DNA of 64,000 nucleotides from a virus, in the IMG/VR virus record IMGVR_UViG_3300037487_000968, positions 62,001-126,000 of that record; one strand, written 5' to 3'. The position numbers and the translations under genes are program-made. The notes under the pieces were generated by a model that was not told where the DNA came from, did not search any database, and saw only the letters and a program-made list of their open reading frames with translations. The first letter of the stretch is position 1. Every line of letters starts with the position of its first letter. This document shows positions 41,079 through 48,327 of this stretch, in pieces.

Positions 41079-41321
41079 TTACGCAGTGACGATAACCTTC
41101 GGAGTCAGCGACTTCGCGATCTCCCTCGCAGCAGCCTTCAGTGCCTCCGGTGCGGGTTCGCGGTGTCCCCAGCCCATGCGATCCTTCAACAAGTGACGAA
41201 TGAATGCTTCGTTGGGCACAGCCACCACGTCTCGCGGCTTGCGGCCCTTGGCAGCAACAAACACAGCACGGCGATCGTCAACCGTGACATTGGAACGTTG
41301 GGCAGTTGCGAATTTGTTCAT
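41079..41321 (-). CDS. Hypothetical protein, 80 aa
   Basis: Basic: NKFATAQRSNVTVDDRRAVF, AKGRKPRDVVAVPNEAFI, then a helix. Possibly nucleic-acid binding by composition only. Confidence 0.68.
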   Translation of the reverse strand: MNKFATAQRSNVTVDDRRAVFVAAKGRKPRDVVAVPNEAFIRHLLKDRMGWGHREPAPEALKAAAREIAKSLTPKVIVTA

Positions 41322-41357
41322 ATCGTTTCCTTGTTGATTGTTTGTTGCGATGAGTAT

Positions 41358-41386
41358 ATTGTAGCAGGGAGTTTCCTCCCTGTCTA
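41358..41386 (-). promoter_or_regulatory. Promoter for gene 41079-41321
   Basis: TAGACA, spacer GGGAGGAAACTCCCTGC (inverted repeat), TACAAT. Confidence 0.76.
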
Positions 41387-41390
41387 CCTT

Positions 41391-41588
41391 TTAAATCCGG
41401 TCTGCCATGATCTCTTGCAGGATCTGCTTGCTCTTGCCGGGCCACATCTTCTGTGCAGCAGCCAGCACTTTGGGGTCGTCGAGCAGGCCACCTGCCATCT
41501 CGTACGCCATTGAGTCATCAATAGCTTCACCACCCATGTCTGCCTTCATGTCGTTGCCAGCATCCTTGAGCATCTTAAGCAAGTCCAT
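41391..41588 (-). CDS. Hypothetical protein, 65 aa
   Basis: DLLKMLKDAGNDMKADMGGE then helices; ends KQILQEIMADRI. Methionine-rich and acidic. Unknown function. Confidence 0.67.
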   Translation of the reverse strand: MDLLKMLKDAGNDMKADMGGEAIDDSMAYEMAGGLLDDPKVLAAAQKMWPGKSKQILQEIMADRI

Positions 41589-41617
41589 CTCTACTCCTTG
41601 TGTGTTGCAAAAATGTT

Positions 41618-41646
41618 ATTGTAGCAGGGAGTTTCCTCCCTGTCTA
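41618..41646 (-). promoter_or_regulatory. Promoter for gene 41391-41588
   Basis: TAGACA, spacer GGGAGGAAACTCCCTGC, TACAAT. Spacer identical to the promoter at 41358. Confidence 0.76.
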
Positions 41647-41653
41647 CCTTTAC

Positions 41654-41803
41654 TTACAGGTTCTTCCAGTGATCCGGGCCTGTCTGGACAGTGTACTTGT
41701 ACACCGGGTCACCATCGTGCCCATTCACACGCTCACCACGAGCAGCCTTGGCCGCGGCCTTGGATGCATAGAACTCACCGTTGACTTTGAAAAGACGCTT
41801 CAT
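41654..41803 (-). CDS. Hypothetical basic protein, 49 aa
   Basis: KRLFKVNGEFYASKAAAKAA then GDPVYKYTVQTGPDHWKNL. GGAGAG precedes the ATG. Shape suggests a beta hairpin plus helix. Unknown function. Confidence 0.65.
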   Translation of the reverse strand: MKRLFKVNGEFYASKAAAKAARGERVNGHDGDPVYKYTVQTGPDHWKNL

Positions 41804-41832
41804 ATTTACTCTCCACGTTGTTGTAAAAGTGT

Positions 41833-41861
41833 ATTATAGCAGGGAGTTTCCTCCCTGTCTA
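41833..41861 (-). promoter_or_regulatory. Promoter for gene 41654-41803
   Basis: TAGACA, spacer GGGAGGAAACTCCCTGC, TATAAT. Confidence 0.8.
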
Positions 41862-41865
41862 CCGT

Positions 41866-42144
41866 TTAGTCCACCAGACGGACAATAAAACTCTTGCCGC
41901 CCATGCGATCCGTTGCGCGGATAAACATGCCATAGAGGTAGCGGCCCTGGAACTGACGCTTCAGTTGACGCTCCAACTCCTGTTGTGCAAACAGCGGAGC
42001 ATGGAAGATGTGCTCGCCATTCCACAGCTTCAGGCGGCGCGTACCGTCCTTAGCCTTGTCATTGAACACAGCGGGCGCCCAGGGATTAGCTTGGCGGAAG
42101 CCAGCATCCTTAAATGCTTGGCGAAGCTTCTTTGTATCAGACAT
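41866..42144 (-). CDS. Hypothetical protein, 92 aa
   Basis: SDTKKLRQAFKDAGFRQANP, RRLKLWNGEHIFHA, then RYLYGMFIRATDRMGG. Basic, mixed alpha/beta. Unknown function. Confidence 0.67.
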   Translation of the reverse strand: MSDTKKLRQAFKDAGFRQANPWAPAVFNDKAKDGTRRLKLWNGEHIFHAPLFAQQELERQLKRQFQGRYLYGMFIRATDRMGGKSFIVRLVD

Positions 42145-42171
42145 TACTGTCTCCTTTGTTGCGATGCGTGT

Positions 42172-42200
42172 ATTATAGCAGGGAGTTGCCTCCCTGTCTA
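42172..42200 (-). promoter_or_regulatory. Promoter for gene 41866-42144
   Basis: TAGACA, spacer GGGAGGCAACTCCCTGC, TATAAT. Confidence 0.8.
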
Positions 42201-42205
42201 CCACT

Positions 42206-42475
42206 TTATGCCAGTACGCAGCGAACAGTGACACCCGGCAGGCCGCCACTATAGCCGAAGCCCGACGGGTAATTCAAGCCACCGTCCGTCAGCGTGACAT
42301 TCTTCTTGCCACACTTCTTCTGCAATGCCTTCAGCATCTTCTTGTTGCCGTTGTAATAAGCCTTCACGCGGCGGTTAGGGCCTTCATAGCCCGTCGTCTT
42401 GTTCGTGTAAGCAGGGTAGCCGCCATGCTTACGCATGATTTTGCGGACTTGGAGTGTGGTAAGCAGTTTCTTCAT
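42206..42475 (-). CDS. Hypothetical basic protein, 89 aa
   Basis: KKLLTTLQVRKIMRKHGGYP, lysine-rich centre (KKMLKALQKKCGKKNV), Gly-rich C-terminus. Likely nucleic-acid binding by charge only. Confidence 0.67.
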   Translation of the reverse strand: MKKLLTTLQVRKIMRKHGGYPAYTNKTTGYEGPNRRVKAYYNGNKKMLKALQKKCGKKNVTLTDGGLNYPSGFGYSGGLPGVTVRCVLA

Positions 42476-42505
42476 TCTCTATCCTTTGTGTGTTGCGAAG
42501 TATGT

Positions 42506-42534
42506 ATTATAGCACCAAAGCGGTTTATTGTCAA
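42506..42534 (-). promoter_or_regulatory. Promoter for gene 42206-42475
   Basis: TTGACA, 17 bp, TATAAT. Confidence 0.8.
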
Positions 42535-42780
42535 CTAATAGTCAGCAATAAACTTCTTCTTGCCTTCATCCCATGTCACAAAGATGACAGCAGTTCCTAC
42601 ACCCTCGGGCGCATCATCCCACGGGAAGTTAATAGTGTACACGAACTCTGCACCATTTGCAATGCCTATGAACTTGCGCTCACTCACCCTGTCACCCTCG
42701 TAGCCACCGGCATGCAATGCCCAAGCAAGCTCACGAGATCCAAGGTTAATACCTTGTATGATAGTCTCTGCCTTAAGCAT
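42535..42780 (-). CDS. Hypothetical protein, 81 aa
   Basis: LKAETIIQGINLGSRELAWA then beta strands (RKFIGIANGAEFVYTI, TAVIFVTWDEG). Unknown function. Confidence 0.67.
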   Translation of the reverse strand: MLKAETIIQGINLGSRELAWALHAGGYEGDRVSERKFIGIANGAEFVYTINFPWDDAPEGVGTAVIFVTWDEGKKKFIADY

Positions 42781-42808
42781 GTTATACTCCTTTTACGTCG
42801 TTGTTGGT

Positions 42809-42837
42809 ATTATAACAGGTAGGAACCTACCAGTCAA
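42809..42837 (-). promoter_or_regulatory. Promoter for gene 42535-42780
   Basis: TTGACT, spacer with the palindrome GGTAGGTTCCTACC, TATAAT. Confidence 0.78.
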
Positions 42838-42842
42838 CCAAT

Positions 42843-43046
42843 TTAGGAGACTTTAGCGATCTTGCCTTCTTTCATCGTCACTTCGGCAAACCACTTGCGT
42901 TCGTACGCACTGGGCCCTACCACTGCGAACTTGCCGTCTGCCTTGTACTCCGGGCCGAACATGCTTGTTTCGCTGAAGCCAAGCGGCTTGCCAATGCATG
43001 CCTTCAAGTCCTTCTTCGTCTTGTAACCGGATGCTGCGAGTGTCAT
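42843..43046 (-). CDS. Hypothetical protein, 67 aa
   Basis: KTKKDLKACIGKPLGFSETS then beta strands ending EVTMKEGKIAKVS. Second gene of the 43295 operon. Unknown function. Confidence 0.67.
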   Translation of the reverse strand: MTLAASGYKTKKDLKACIGKPLGFSETSMFGPEYKADGKFAVVGPSAYERKWFAEVTMKEGKIAKVS

Positions 43047-43067
43047 ATAGACTCCTGTGTAGTTAAT

Positions 43068-43295
43068 TTACCAACGATTGTCACGCTCTTCTGCGCCAAT
43101 AGCATCGCAGATATCCTTTGCTTCCTTCAGGCCCAGCCCATACTGCTGGCGGATGAACTTGATTGCAAGGACCTTTTGACCAGCACCACCGTTGCTGGGA
43201 TTGAAGAGATTCCATACCAAGTCGAACTCAGCGACAGTCACTTCCTGAGTTGCGTAATTGTGTACCGGATACTTAACAGTCTTCATCTGTGCCAT
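43068..43295 (-). CDS. L7/L12 C-terminal-domain-like protein, 75 aa
   Basis: KVLAIKFIRQQYGLGLKEAK is the helix pair of ribosomal protein L7/L12 C-terminal domains (LGLKEAK signature), followed by CDAIGAEERDNRW. Such single domains occur in many phages. They may interact with translation or transcription factors, but the role is unproven. Confidence 0.78.
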   Translation of the reverse strand: MAQMKTVKYPVHNYATQEVTVAEFDLVWNLFNPSNGGAGQKVLAIKFIRQQYGLGLKEAKDICDAIGAEERDNRW

Positions 43296-43321
43296 TGTAG
43301 ACTCCTTGTTGCGATGTATGT

Positions 43322-43350
43322 ATTATACTAGATAGAAGCCAGCCTGTCAA
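43322..43350 (-). promoter_or_regulatory. Promoter for the 43295 operon
   Basis: TTGACA, 17 bp, TATAAT. -35 overlaps the upstream TGA. Confidence 0.8.
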
Positions 43351-43499
43351 CGGCCTGTTACCAAAGCTTTCGTTTCTTTTCCGGTAACTGGGCAAACAAA
43401 TGTCAGCAAGTCCCTACCTTGCGGGTCTTCCTCGATGTTGACAAACACAACATCGGCGGGATCGTGAGGCTCGTGGCACTCAGGACATTGTACTTGCAT
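43347..43499 (-). CDS. Zinc-ribbon-like mini-protein, 50 aa
   Basis: VQCPECHEPHDPADV supplies C-x2-C, and one more Cys (FVCP) follows, so three or four metal ligands with His. Ends ALVTGR. ATG overlaps the upstream stop by one base. Unknown function. Confidence 0.65.
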   Translation of the reverse strand: MQVQCPECHEPHDPADVVFVNIEEDPQGRDLLTFVCPVTGKETKALVTGR

Positions 43500-43726
43500 T
43501 AGCCGAAGTACCCGTATTTGATCTCGTTAAGGAAATCACTCACTGTGCAGATTGCCCAGACTGTTAGTACAATCGCCCCCACACCGGTGCCTGCTACAAA
43601 GAACACTGTCACCAGCAACGGTAGTGAAGACCAGAGTAAGTACAGTGCAACACTGCCTCCCACCAGCAGCCAGGCGCCGGCAACCCATACCTGCCATTTG
43701 ATTTGTTTGAGTGTTGGAAGTTTCAA
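43499..43726 (-). CDS. Two-TM membrane protein, 75 aa
   Basis: TM1 about 13-34 (WVAGAWLLVGGSVALYLLW) and TM2 about 36-60 (LLVTVFFVAGTGVGAIVL), short charged ends. Unknown function. Confidence 0.67.
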   Translation of the reverse strand: MKLPTLKQIKWQVWVAGAWLLVGGSVALYLLWSSLPLLVTVFFVAGTGVGAIVLTVWAICTVSDFLNEIKYGYFG

Positions 43727-43859
43727 ATTGTTCTCCTAAAACATATGGGACAGCACTAATCTAGATGCACAGCAATGCACCCTTCGCCGTATTGCTGCAC
43801 AGCCGCTTGTAAAACGTCAATGCGGTCTCATATCCTCTATGCCTTATTATAGCATAGAT

Positions 43860-44273
43860 CTAAGCGTATGCAATTTGATTTGAAGGCCAACGCTCCCTCT
43901 TTTGGTACCGCCTTAACTCGGATGCTGTACTAAACACTTCTGACGTGCTGTACATTTCATAGACTTCTGCTTCCTTTATGTGCATAATAAGCACAGGTTG
44001 GTTGCGAAACTCCTTGAATTGTGTAGCTGTAACATCAATTACATGATCTTCAACCACTACAAAGCAGTGACACTCTTGCCAAGAGCTTACCCACATATGG
44101 ATCTTTGCTTCTATTCCTTCTATATTAAGCCGTCTTTGCAGTTCTGCAGACGCAATTGCACACCACCCTTGCAGGTCGTCTGGGTTATAGTCAGAGCGGA
44201 ACGCCTTGGCTTCCACCCAGGTTCTGGTTCCGTTTGCTATAGCCGCGACAGTATCGTGAAGCATTCTGTTCAT
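43860..44273 (-). CDS. Transglutaminase/papain-like protein, 137 aa
   Basis: GWCAIASAELQRRL gives a Cys at a helix start, CHCFVVVEDHVIDVTATQF a His then Asp, the C-H-D layout of transglutaminase-like cysteine proteins. A related layout is in the gene at 53383. Probably a peptidase or an inactive relative. I start at ATG 44273, 6 nt after a TATACT box, so leaderless. The annotated longer start lies within the promoter. Confidence 0.6.
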   Translation of the reverse strand: MNRMLHDTVAAIANGTRTWVEAKAFRSDYNPDDLQGWCAIASAELQRRLNIEGIEAKIHMWVSSWQECHCFVVVEDHVIDVTATQFKEFRNQPVLIMHIKEAEVYEMYSTSEVFSTASELRRYQKRERWPSNQIAYA

Positions 44274-44279
44274 GCCACA

Positions 44280-44308
44280 AGTATAACTGGGCAAGCTCTA
44301 TCTGTCAA
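44280..44308 (-). promoter_or_regulatory. Promoter giving a leaderless mRNA for gene 43860
   Basis: TTGACA, 17 bp, TATACT. -10 ends 6 nt before ATG. Confidence 0.75.
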
Positions 44309-45576
44309 GCCCTCATTACAGTCTCGGCATTACTAGGGCAGCCCAATGATCCAGCCATGCGAGGCTACACTGTGCTGGCTCTGCCTCGGGCATTGCCCAG
44401 TAACTGGGCACGCACATCCGAGAACGAAACCCTAAGCCGCCTCGGAAGTTAGTAAGCGCCAACTAACCTTTCGAAACCCTGCCGAGAACGAAACCCTTGG
44501 ACCATTTCAGAAACCGAAACTCATATTAGATCGAAACTCGAAATCCTAATTGAAATTCGATATCCTATAATTGATTTTCTATCTTAATGAAGACCGTATG
44601 CTATATAATAGGCTAGTGTGCCGCTGCTATGTAATCAATTAGATCTTGTGCTATATAGAAGGTTTATTGCATAATCTAGCTCACGGTCAAACACTGTGTA
44701 AGCATAGGGGCAGTTAATACGTCTAGACTATAGTATAGATCATATAGTATAGGTTCTCGGATCTTACTACACATACATTGATCTAATAGAGCCGAGGTTA
44801 AGATAGAGGACAAACGGCGAAAGGGCTTATATGCCCTATTATCGAAACTCTATCCATAGCATGTCGAGACGTATCTAGACAGTGGCTCGTGCAGGCATAT
44901 ATGTAAATCAATATCACCATCTGCATTATGTGATATCCGCTCTAACTCAACTTCTATTATAGGACTCAATACCTATTGGTTAATCATTTATTATTCGCTG
45001 TTATACCTGTTTGCGAAGCGTATATAAGATAGAACTTCTAACTGCTGGCCAATGCTCGTAAGCGACTTTAAGAATAGGTGTTCTATGGTTCTATACAATG
45101 TTATTTATCACCGACCAGATCGAAACAGTATAGAAGATTAGCATAGGGGTTCGGTGATGTGGCCTTGCGTATAAGGCCACAGTGGTTAGCATAGATAACC
45201 TATGCTAAAGCAATGTCAAGAAAACCACGCGAAAAGGGGCAAGATTCTAGCTTAGAAAAGGTTTAGATAGGGTTTCGGCACCTATGCTAGATAGGTTGAA
45301 AACAATGGAAGCATTGGATACAGTGTATGCACTATGCACAAAGCAAACCGCATAGGGCTTCTATGCGCCTATTTTACACACATAGGCGCGAAATCCGCGC
45401 ACAAATCTGCGCCCAAAACCGCCCGCAGGATTCCAATTTGAAAACCTGCCGCAAAAAGGGCACCTAGGATTCCGAATCTGACCGAGAAATCTACCGAGAG
45501 AGGTTCATTCGAATATGTTCTTTAATGGTGCGTTCTGGATATTGCACAATACCACACTTTATTGCACTTCATTGCA
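44309..45576. other. 1.27-kb gene-free region with hairpin units and repeats
   Basis: No reading frame of note. CTCG-type units: 44321-44365, 44383-44422, 44439-44486 and 44753-44798. CCGAGAACGAAACCC occurs twice (about 44418, 44482). Perfect hairpins: GTGGCCTT/AAGGCCAC (45159/45173) and TTAGCATAG/CTATGCTAA (45186/45200). Short AGCATAG words recur (44699, 45138, 45189). It could hold a replication origin or packaging-related site. That is a guess from AT-richness and repeats. Confidence 0.6.
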
Positions 45577-45834
45577 CTAAGGCTGAAGATCGTGCTCCTT
45601 TATTCTGCGTTGTAAAGCCTTTAAGGAGCGTTCTACAAACTCGTACCACACTCTTGATTTCATATTAGGGCCGCCATTCATGAAGCTGTATATGCTAGTA
45701 GGATTCGATAATACAGGGTCTATATCTAAGTCTTCACTACACCATTTCCACAATATAATGGACGGAATACGCTCTAGATCTTCTAATAGAAATCGATCAT
45801 CTATTGGGTATGCTATAACATCAAATAGACTCAT
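45577..45834 (-). CDS. MSLFD-family array member 6, 85 aa
   Basis: Start at the conserved MSLFD (45834). The longer frame has 6 extra residues (MNTKKK). Family pattern: MSLFDVIAYP, a Leu/Glu-rich helix with ERIPSIILWKW, a variable middle. Overlaps the upstream member by 14 nt. Unknown function. Confidence 0.7.
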   Translation of the reverse strand: MSLFDVIAYPIDDRFLLEDLERIPSIILWKWCSEDLDIDPVLSNPTSIYSFMNGGPNMKSRVWYEFVERSLKALQRRIKEHDLQP

Positions 45835-46024
45835 TTTCTTCTTCGTATTCAATAATTATTTGCTTTAAGCGACGAACACCTTCTTGATTACATAGAGTTT
45901 GAGTACCCATTGAATAAGCTTCATATCTCCATTTATCAATAAAATGTCTAGGAACACCGTGATGATGAACTCTGGATTCATTGTCTAAATAGATATTGTA
46001 TTTTATAATATCAAATAGGCTCAT
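45821..46024 (-). CDS. MSLFD-family array member 5, 67 aa
   Basis: MSLFDIIKYNIYLD, VPRHFIDKWRYEA, C-terminal EYEEENESI. The last residues are encoded by the same bases as the next gene's MSLFD start. 14-nt overlap. Confidence 0.72.
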   Translation of the reverse strand: MSLFDIIKYNIYLDNESRVHHHGVPRHFIDKWRYEAYSMGTQTLCNQEGVRRLKQIIIEYEEENESI

Positions 46025-46271
46025 ATTCAGCTATAGCCTTTCTTGCTTGTTTGATTTTATCTGTATTCGGTATGTCACGTTCGCTGCGCCACAAGTAACC
46101 ATAATAAATATGGTTTGAAAGAAGTTTTATATTGAACGCTCTTGTGCTTATATCTTTTCTTACACCGAATATATCGAACATCTTTGATATCAGATCATCA
46201 GGCATTCTAGCAAATTCTTCATGTGTTGGTATATCACTTAATGGATATCGTAATACATCAAATAGGGTCAT
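46011..46271 (-). CDS. MSLFD-family array member 4, 86 aa
   Basis: MTLFDVLRYPLSDIPTHEEF, ARMPDDLISKM, C-terminal AIAEYEPI. 14-nt overlaps on both sides. Confidence 0.72.
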   Translation of the reverse strand: MTLFDVLRYPLSDIPTHEEFARMPDDLISKMFDIFGVRKDISTRAFNIKLLSNHIYYGYLWRSERDIPNTDKIKQARKAIAEYEPI

Positions 46272-46458
46272 TGTATTCCGATAGAAGTGTTATTAGGATA
46301 TTGCGAATTTGTTCCGGTGGCTTGTTGAATTTATTATTATTAGAAAGGCCGTTCCAATATCTTGTGTATCTATAGCGAATTTGTTCCGGTAGGGCTTCGA
46401 ACTCTTTAACCATCACTGGAATGCTTAACGGATACTTGATAACATCAAATAGACTCAT
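46258..46458 (-). CDS. MSLFD-family array member 3, 66 aa
   Basis: Start placed at MSLFDVIKYPLS (46458). The longer frame adds MLSGMI. EALPEQIRYRYTRYW, ending LLSEYNDPI. 14-nt overlaps. Confidence 0.72.
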   Translation of the reverse strand: MSLFDVIKYPLSIPVMVKEFEALPEQIRYRYTRYWNGLSNNNKFNKPPEQIRNILITLLSEYNDPI

Positions 46459-46720
46459 AATCATCCCACTTAGCAATAAGTCTTCTAAGAAAGTCTATTT
46501 CCATTTTATCTACATTCATTGCAACAATAACTTCGGGCGTGAGTAGGGCACTTCGTGGTCGCGCATACCAAGCTGAGACACCTTCAATTGATATTGTGCT
46601 ATGTTGTTTCCATACAGTATGATCTCTCCACTGTTGGATTATCTGTTGTGGTACTCGCTGTAATTCTTCTACAGTGGGTTTATTGCTTATCGGATATCTA
46701 ATAGCATCAAATAGGCTCAT
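46445..46720 (-). CDS. MSLFD-family array member 2, 91 aa
   Basis: MSLFDAIRYPISNKPTVEEL, RVPQQIIQQWRDHTVW, ending KWDDYESI. ATGA overlap with member 1, 14-nt overlap with member 3. Confidence 0.72.
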   Translation of the reverse strand: MSLFDAIRYPISNKPTVEELQRVPQQIIQQWRDHTVWKQHSTISIEGVSAWYARPRSALLTPEVIVAMNVDKMEIDFLRRLIAKWDDYESI

Positions 46721-46926
46721 TGTTGCCCTGCTATGTTATTATCGGAATCGTTGTGCTTGAGCATCAAGTATCTAACTATTTGATAAGCGACAGGCCCGTA
46801 TGCGTCGAATTCGGGTTTGCGATTTAATTCGTGGACTTGATTTAATACTGCGGAAGGTAAGGCACAGTATTCCGCCGCAGTGGGAGGATTGCTTATTGGA
46901 TATCTTAGTATATCAAATAGGCTCAC
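46717..46926 (-). CDS. MSLFD-family array member 1, 69 aa, GTG start
   Basis: Family alignment puts the start at GTG 46926 (VSLFDILRYPISNPPTAAEY), giving a 4-nt overlap with the upstream stop. An ATG at 46953 adds 9 residues. Unlike the others its C-terminus (NNIAGQQ) is not the YE-S/P-I signature, and its overlap with the next gene is ATGA. Confidence 0.65.
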   Translation of the reverse strand: MSLFDILRYPISNPPTAAEYCALPSAVLNQVHELNRKPEFDAYGPVAYQIVRYLMLKHNDSDNNIAGQQ

Positions 46927-47111
46927 TCTATCACTCGTAATACTTTTAACCATTTATTGAAATCACGCAGCTTCCATTGGCCGGTCTTAACCCATTCAAA
47001 TACATGGCTCGTACTTATACCGGCTATCTGATCGTCAGTAAGCCTGTTTTCGTGCTTAATGTCTTCAGAACGAATTTTACGAGCGATGCGAGCTTCTAGT
47101 TCAGGTATCAT
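46923..47111 (-). CDS. Hypothetical protein, 62 aa
   Basis: EARIARKIRSEDIKHENRLT, LTDDQIAGISTSHVFEWV. The second part resembles a helix-turn-helix-type segment. Leads into the array. Overlaps both neighbours by 4 nt. Unknown function. Confidence 0.65.
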   Translation of the reverse strand: MIPELEARIARKIRSEDIKHENRLTDDQIAGISTSHVFEWVKTGQWKLRDFNKWLKVLRVIE

Positions 47112-47365
47112 TCCACACCTCTCTGAATGTAAATTTCGCCGTCAAGTTTAAGGCTCCAATGTGTTCCGGGGCGATAGCTTTTGTCAGCTTCGGTTGCTTG
47201 GAAGGTCTTGCGATTTATCTTTGTGACGACTGCTGTCACATGATAATGGCCACCACGACCGCGTCCGTTGCAGGTAAATTCTACCTTGTCACCAACATAG
47301 AGTGAATGGATTGGTACTTCTTCGTACACCCAACCAAGCAACTGAGTAAGGGTCTTAGTTTTCAT
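47108..47365 (-). CDS. Hypothetical protein, 85 aa
   Basis: KTKTLTQLLGWVYEEVPIHS, then a beta-rich, Gly/Arg section (FTCNGRGRGGHYHVTAVV) that could be a small barrel. First gene of the 47365-45577 operon. Unknown function. Confidence 0.67.
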   Translation of the reverse strand: MKTKTLTQLLGWVYEEVPIHSLYVGDKVEFTCNGRGRGGHYHVTAVVTKINRKTFQATEADKSYRPGTHWSLKLDGEIYIQRGVE

Positions 47366-47395
47366 ATAACTGTCTTTGTTTGCTGCAATGAGTGT

Positions 47396-47424
47396 ATTAT
47401 ATACTGGATGTTGGATGGTGTCAA
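47396..47424 (-). promoter_or_regulatory. Promoter for the 47365-45577 operon
   Basis: TTGACA, 17 bp, TATAAT. Confidence 0.8.
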
Positions 47425-47427
47425 CTA

Positions 47428-47622
47428 CTAACAGATAACAATGCCGGCAATTTCATATGCCTTGTTGCGTAGTTCCTCATCTCGGTCCATAGGGACATTC
47501 ATGTAATGATCGAATCCCATTTCTTTTGCTGCTCTCTTAAGGCAGACCGTCCAGCAAGGACGAATTGTATATGTGGCAGGATTACGTCTTAGTGAAGAAT
47601 CTGCTTGTCCCATATCGATCAT
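47428..47622 (-). CDS. Hypothetical protein, 64 aa
   Basis: Start at ATG 47622 behind TTAGGAGTTACT. IDMGQADSSLRRNPATYTIR, then KRAAKEMGFDHYMNV. Unknown function. Confidence 0.65.
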   Translation of the reverse strand: MIDMGQADSSLRRNPATYTIRPCWTVCLKRAAKEMGFDHYMNVPMDRDEELRNKAYEIAGIVIC

Positions 47623-47630
47623 AGTAACTC

Positions 47631-47795
47631 CTAAAGCGAAGCACAATCAACTGGAACATCGGCAAGGAGAACAGTTACTTCCCAAGACTTCTTGGCCTTG
47701 AAAAACTTTGCTGCTTCTTGTTGTGCTGCATAGGAGGTTTCAGCAATAACGGTAACCGTCTTGCCTTTGTAGAATGCTTTGTATGTACGCATCAT
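47631..47795 (-). CDS. Hypothetical protein, 54 aa
   Basis: MRTYKAFYKGKTVTVIAETS then YAAQQEAAKFFKAKKSW: the beta-beta-alpha layout of small phage 'YKG' proteins. Start 47795 or 47792. The longer frame is promoter. Confidence 0.65.
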   Translation of the reverse strand: MMRTYKAFYKGKTVTVIAETSYAAQQEAAKFFKAKKSWEVTVLLADVPVDCASL

Positions 47796-47822
47796 TGACC
47801 TATTGTTTGTTTGTGTAAATGT

Positions 47823-47851
47823 ATTATACAATAGGATCAACCTACTGTCAA
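47823..47851 (-). promoter_or_regulatory. Promoter for genes 47795 and 47622
   Basis: TTGACA, 17 bp, TATAAT. -35 overlaps the TGA of the upstream gene. Confidence 0.8.
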
Positions 47852-48093
47852 GCCTTAGATTTACGATCGAGCACTTGACTTTTCAGTGCAGTCAGCACGT
47901 TGATTGCAGTGTCGAAATTGTCCTTGCTGGGCCGTGTCTTACACAGTTCAACATAGAAGTCCAGGTCTTCCCAATCCACGTCACCTATGTTTTGCCAGTT
48001 AGCGGAAGGACGGTCAGCTATCTTTTTCGCCATCTTTACTTGCAGGGCTTTCGCATTGGCTTCAACTTGTGCTGCCCATACTTCATCTACCAT
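47848..48093 (-). CDS. Hypothetical helical protein, 81 aa
   Basis: VDEVWAAQVEANAKALQVKM, then DFDFYVELCK-like aromatic section (WEDLDFYVELCKTRP). Last gene of a run of five overlapping genes upstream. Unknown function. Confidence 0.67.
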   Translation of the reverse strand: MVDEVWAAQVEANAKALQVKMAKKIADRPSANWQNIGDVDWEDLDFYVELCKTRPSKDNFDTAINVLTALKSQVLDRKSKA

Positions 48094-48096
48094 TAT

Positions 48097-48327
48097 TCAA
48101 CTCCGAAATGTTGTTTCAATCTCACGCATACAACTCAACACCACTTGTTCTTGTGTTGGTGGTACAAAATGTCTAATCTCATTTGCTCTGCCACAGGCCT
48201 CTAAACATTCTTCTACAATCAACTCGGCGAATTTTTCATAATCAAAACTGGAGTCAAGTAATTCCCCATTCACTCCGTATGTTTCGATTTGGCAAGATTT
48301 GGCAAGTGCTTCAATTTGTTTATTCAT
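48097..48327 (-). CDS. Hypothetical phage protein (NKQIEALA family), 76 aa
   Basis: NKQIEALAKSCQIETYG and FAELIVEECLEACGRA match the gene at 23331 and common phage proteins. Unknown function. 4-bp overlap with the upstream gene. Confidence 0.7.
   Translation of the reverse strand: MNKQIEALAKSCQIETYGVNGELLDSSFDYEKFAELIVEECLEACGRANEIRHFVPPTQEQVVLSCMREIETTFRS

Noticed and set aside
43745-43840. Short frame DRIDVLQAAVQQYG on the minus strand
   Set aside because: Protein-like but has no ATG/GTG/TTG start in frame. The TATAAT at 43846 lacks a good -35.
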